Shown one piece after another: positions 6,270-6,322 of a DNA stretch of 6,322 nt; positions within the stretch are counted from its first letter, which is position 1; the number at the start of each line of letters is the position of its first letter. The notes under the pieces were generated by a model, which ran no database searches, was not told the DNA's origin, and worked only from the letters and a program-made list of their open reading frames with translations. Made by a program: the position numbers and the translations under genes. The DNA comes from Melioribacteraceae bacterium (GTDB lineage: Bacteria > Bacteroidota > Ignavibacteria > Ignavibacteriales > Melioribacteraceae). The stretch spans positions 1 through 6,322 of the forward strand of contig WFQV01000167.1 in NCBI GenBank assembly GCA_015486905.1. Reading direction: 5' to 3'.

Positions 6270-6322
6270 CTCCGACAAGTGGGAACAAGTTGTGTGTTTT
6301 AAATTTAGTCCCGGCTGTCTCA

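Larger units (their letters stand above)
6090..6322. promoter_or_regulatory. Upstream non-coding region of the operon with AT-rich leader
   Basis: No protein with coding character was found here. The part nearest the receptor gene (about 6090–6190) is strongly AT-rich and is where a promoter should lie. On the minus strand TAATAT at about 6149–6144 could serve as a -10 element, but I found no convincing -35, and no clear Bacteroidota TAnnTTTG box. There is no Shine-Dalgarno before the receptor ATG; the leader ends AATTGTAATAGA. The distal part (about 6190–6322) carries inverted repeats described separately. The exact promoter position is unresolved. Confidence 0.4.

Overview
The window looks like a chromosomal segment from the Ignavibacteria / Bacteroidota–Chlorobi side of the tree. 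Three things suggest this: a TonB-dependent receptor with an N-terminal carboxypeptidase-regulatory-like domain, a large exported protein ending in a FlgD-like / type IX secretion (T9SS) type A sorting-like domain, and the start of what appears to be a PorV/PorQ-family outer-membrane protein. Base composition is moderately AT-rich by eye. The lineage is inferred from protein style alone; there is no marker gene in the window.

Layout: everything is on the minus strand, so the operon reads from right to left. At 6322–6090 there is a 233-bp non-coding upstream region. It holds inverted repeats that resemble a dispersed intergenic element, followed by an AT-rich leader that probably carries the promoter. 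From 6089 to 3396 is a complete 897-aa TonB-dependent outer-membrane receptor. After 12 bp comes a complete 1082-aa exported modular protein (3383–135), with a signal peptide, a Trp/Asp-rich N-terminal half, several Asp/Asn calcium-loop-like motifs, one fibronectin type III-like domain and a C-terminal sorting-like domain. After a further 21 bp a third gene begins at 113 and runs off the left edge. Only its signal peptide and the first 12 or so mature residues are visible, and they match the usual start of PorV/PorQ-family proteins.

The tight spacing and common strand suggest one transcript. A reasonable model is a cell-envelope module: the receptor imports or senses an unknown ligand, the large protein is delivered to the surface or outside by T9SS, and the PorV-like protein is an outer-membrane partner or shuttle for such cargo. 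It resembles a SusC/SusD pair in logic, but the partner is not a recognisable SusD and the receptor shows no clear SusC signature. The ligand cannot be read from the sequence. No RNA gene, CRISPR array, transposase or clear factor-independent terminator was found.
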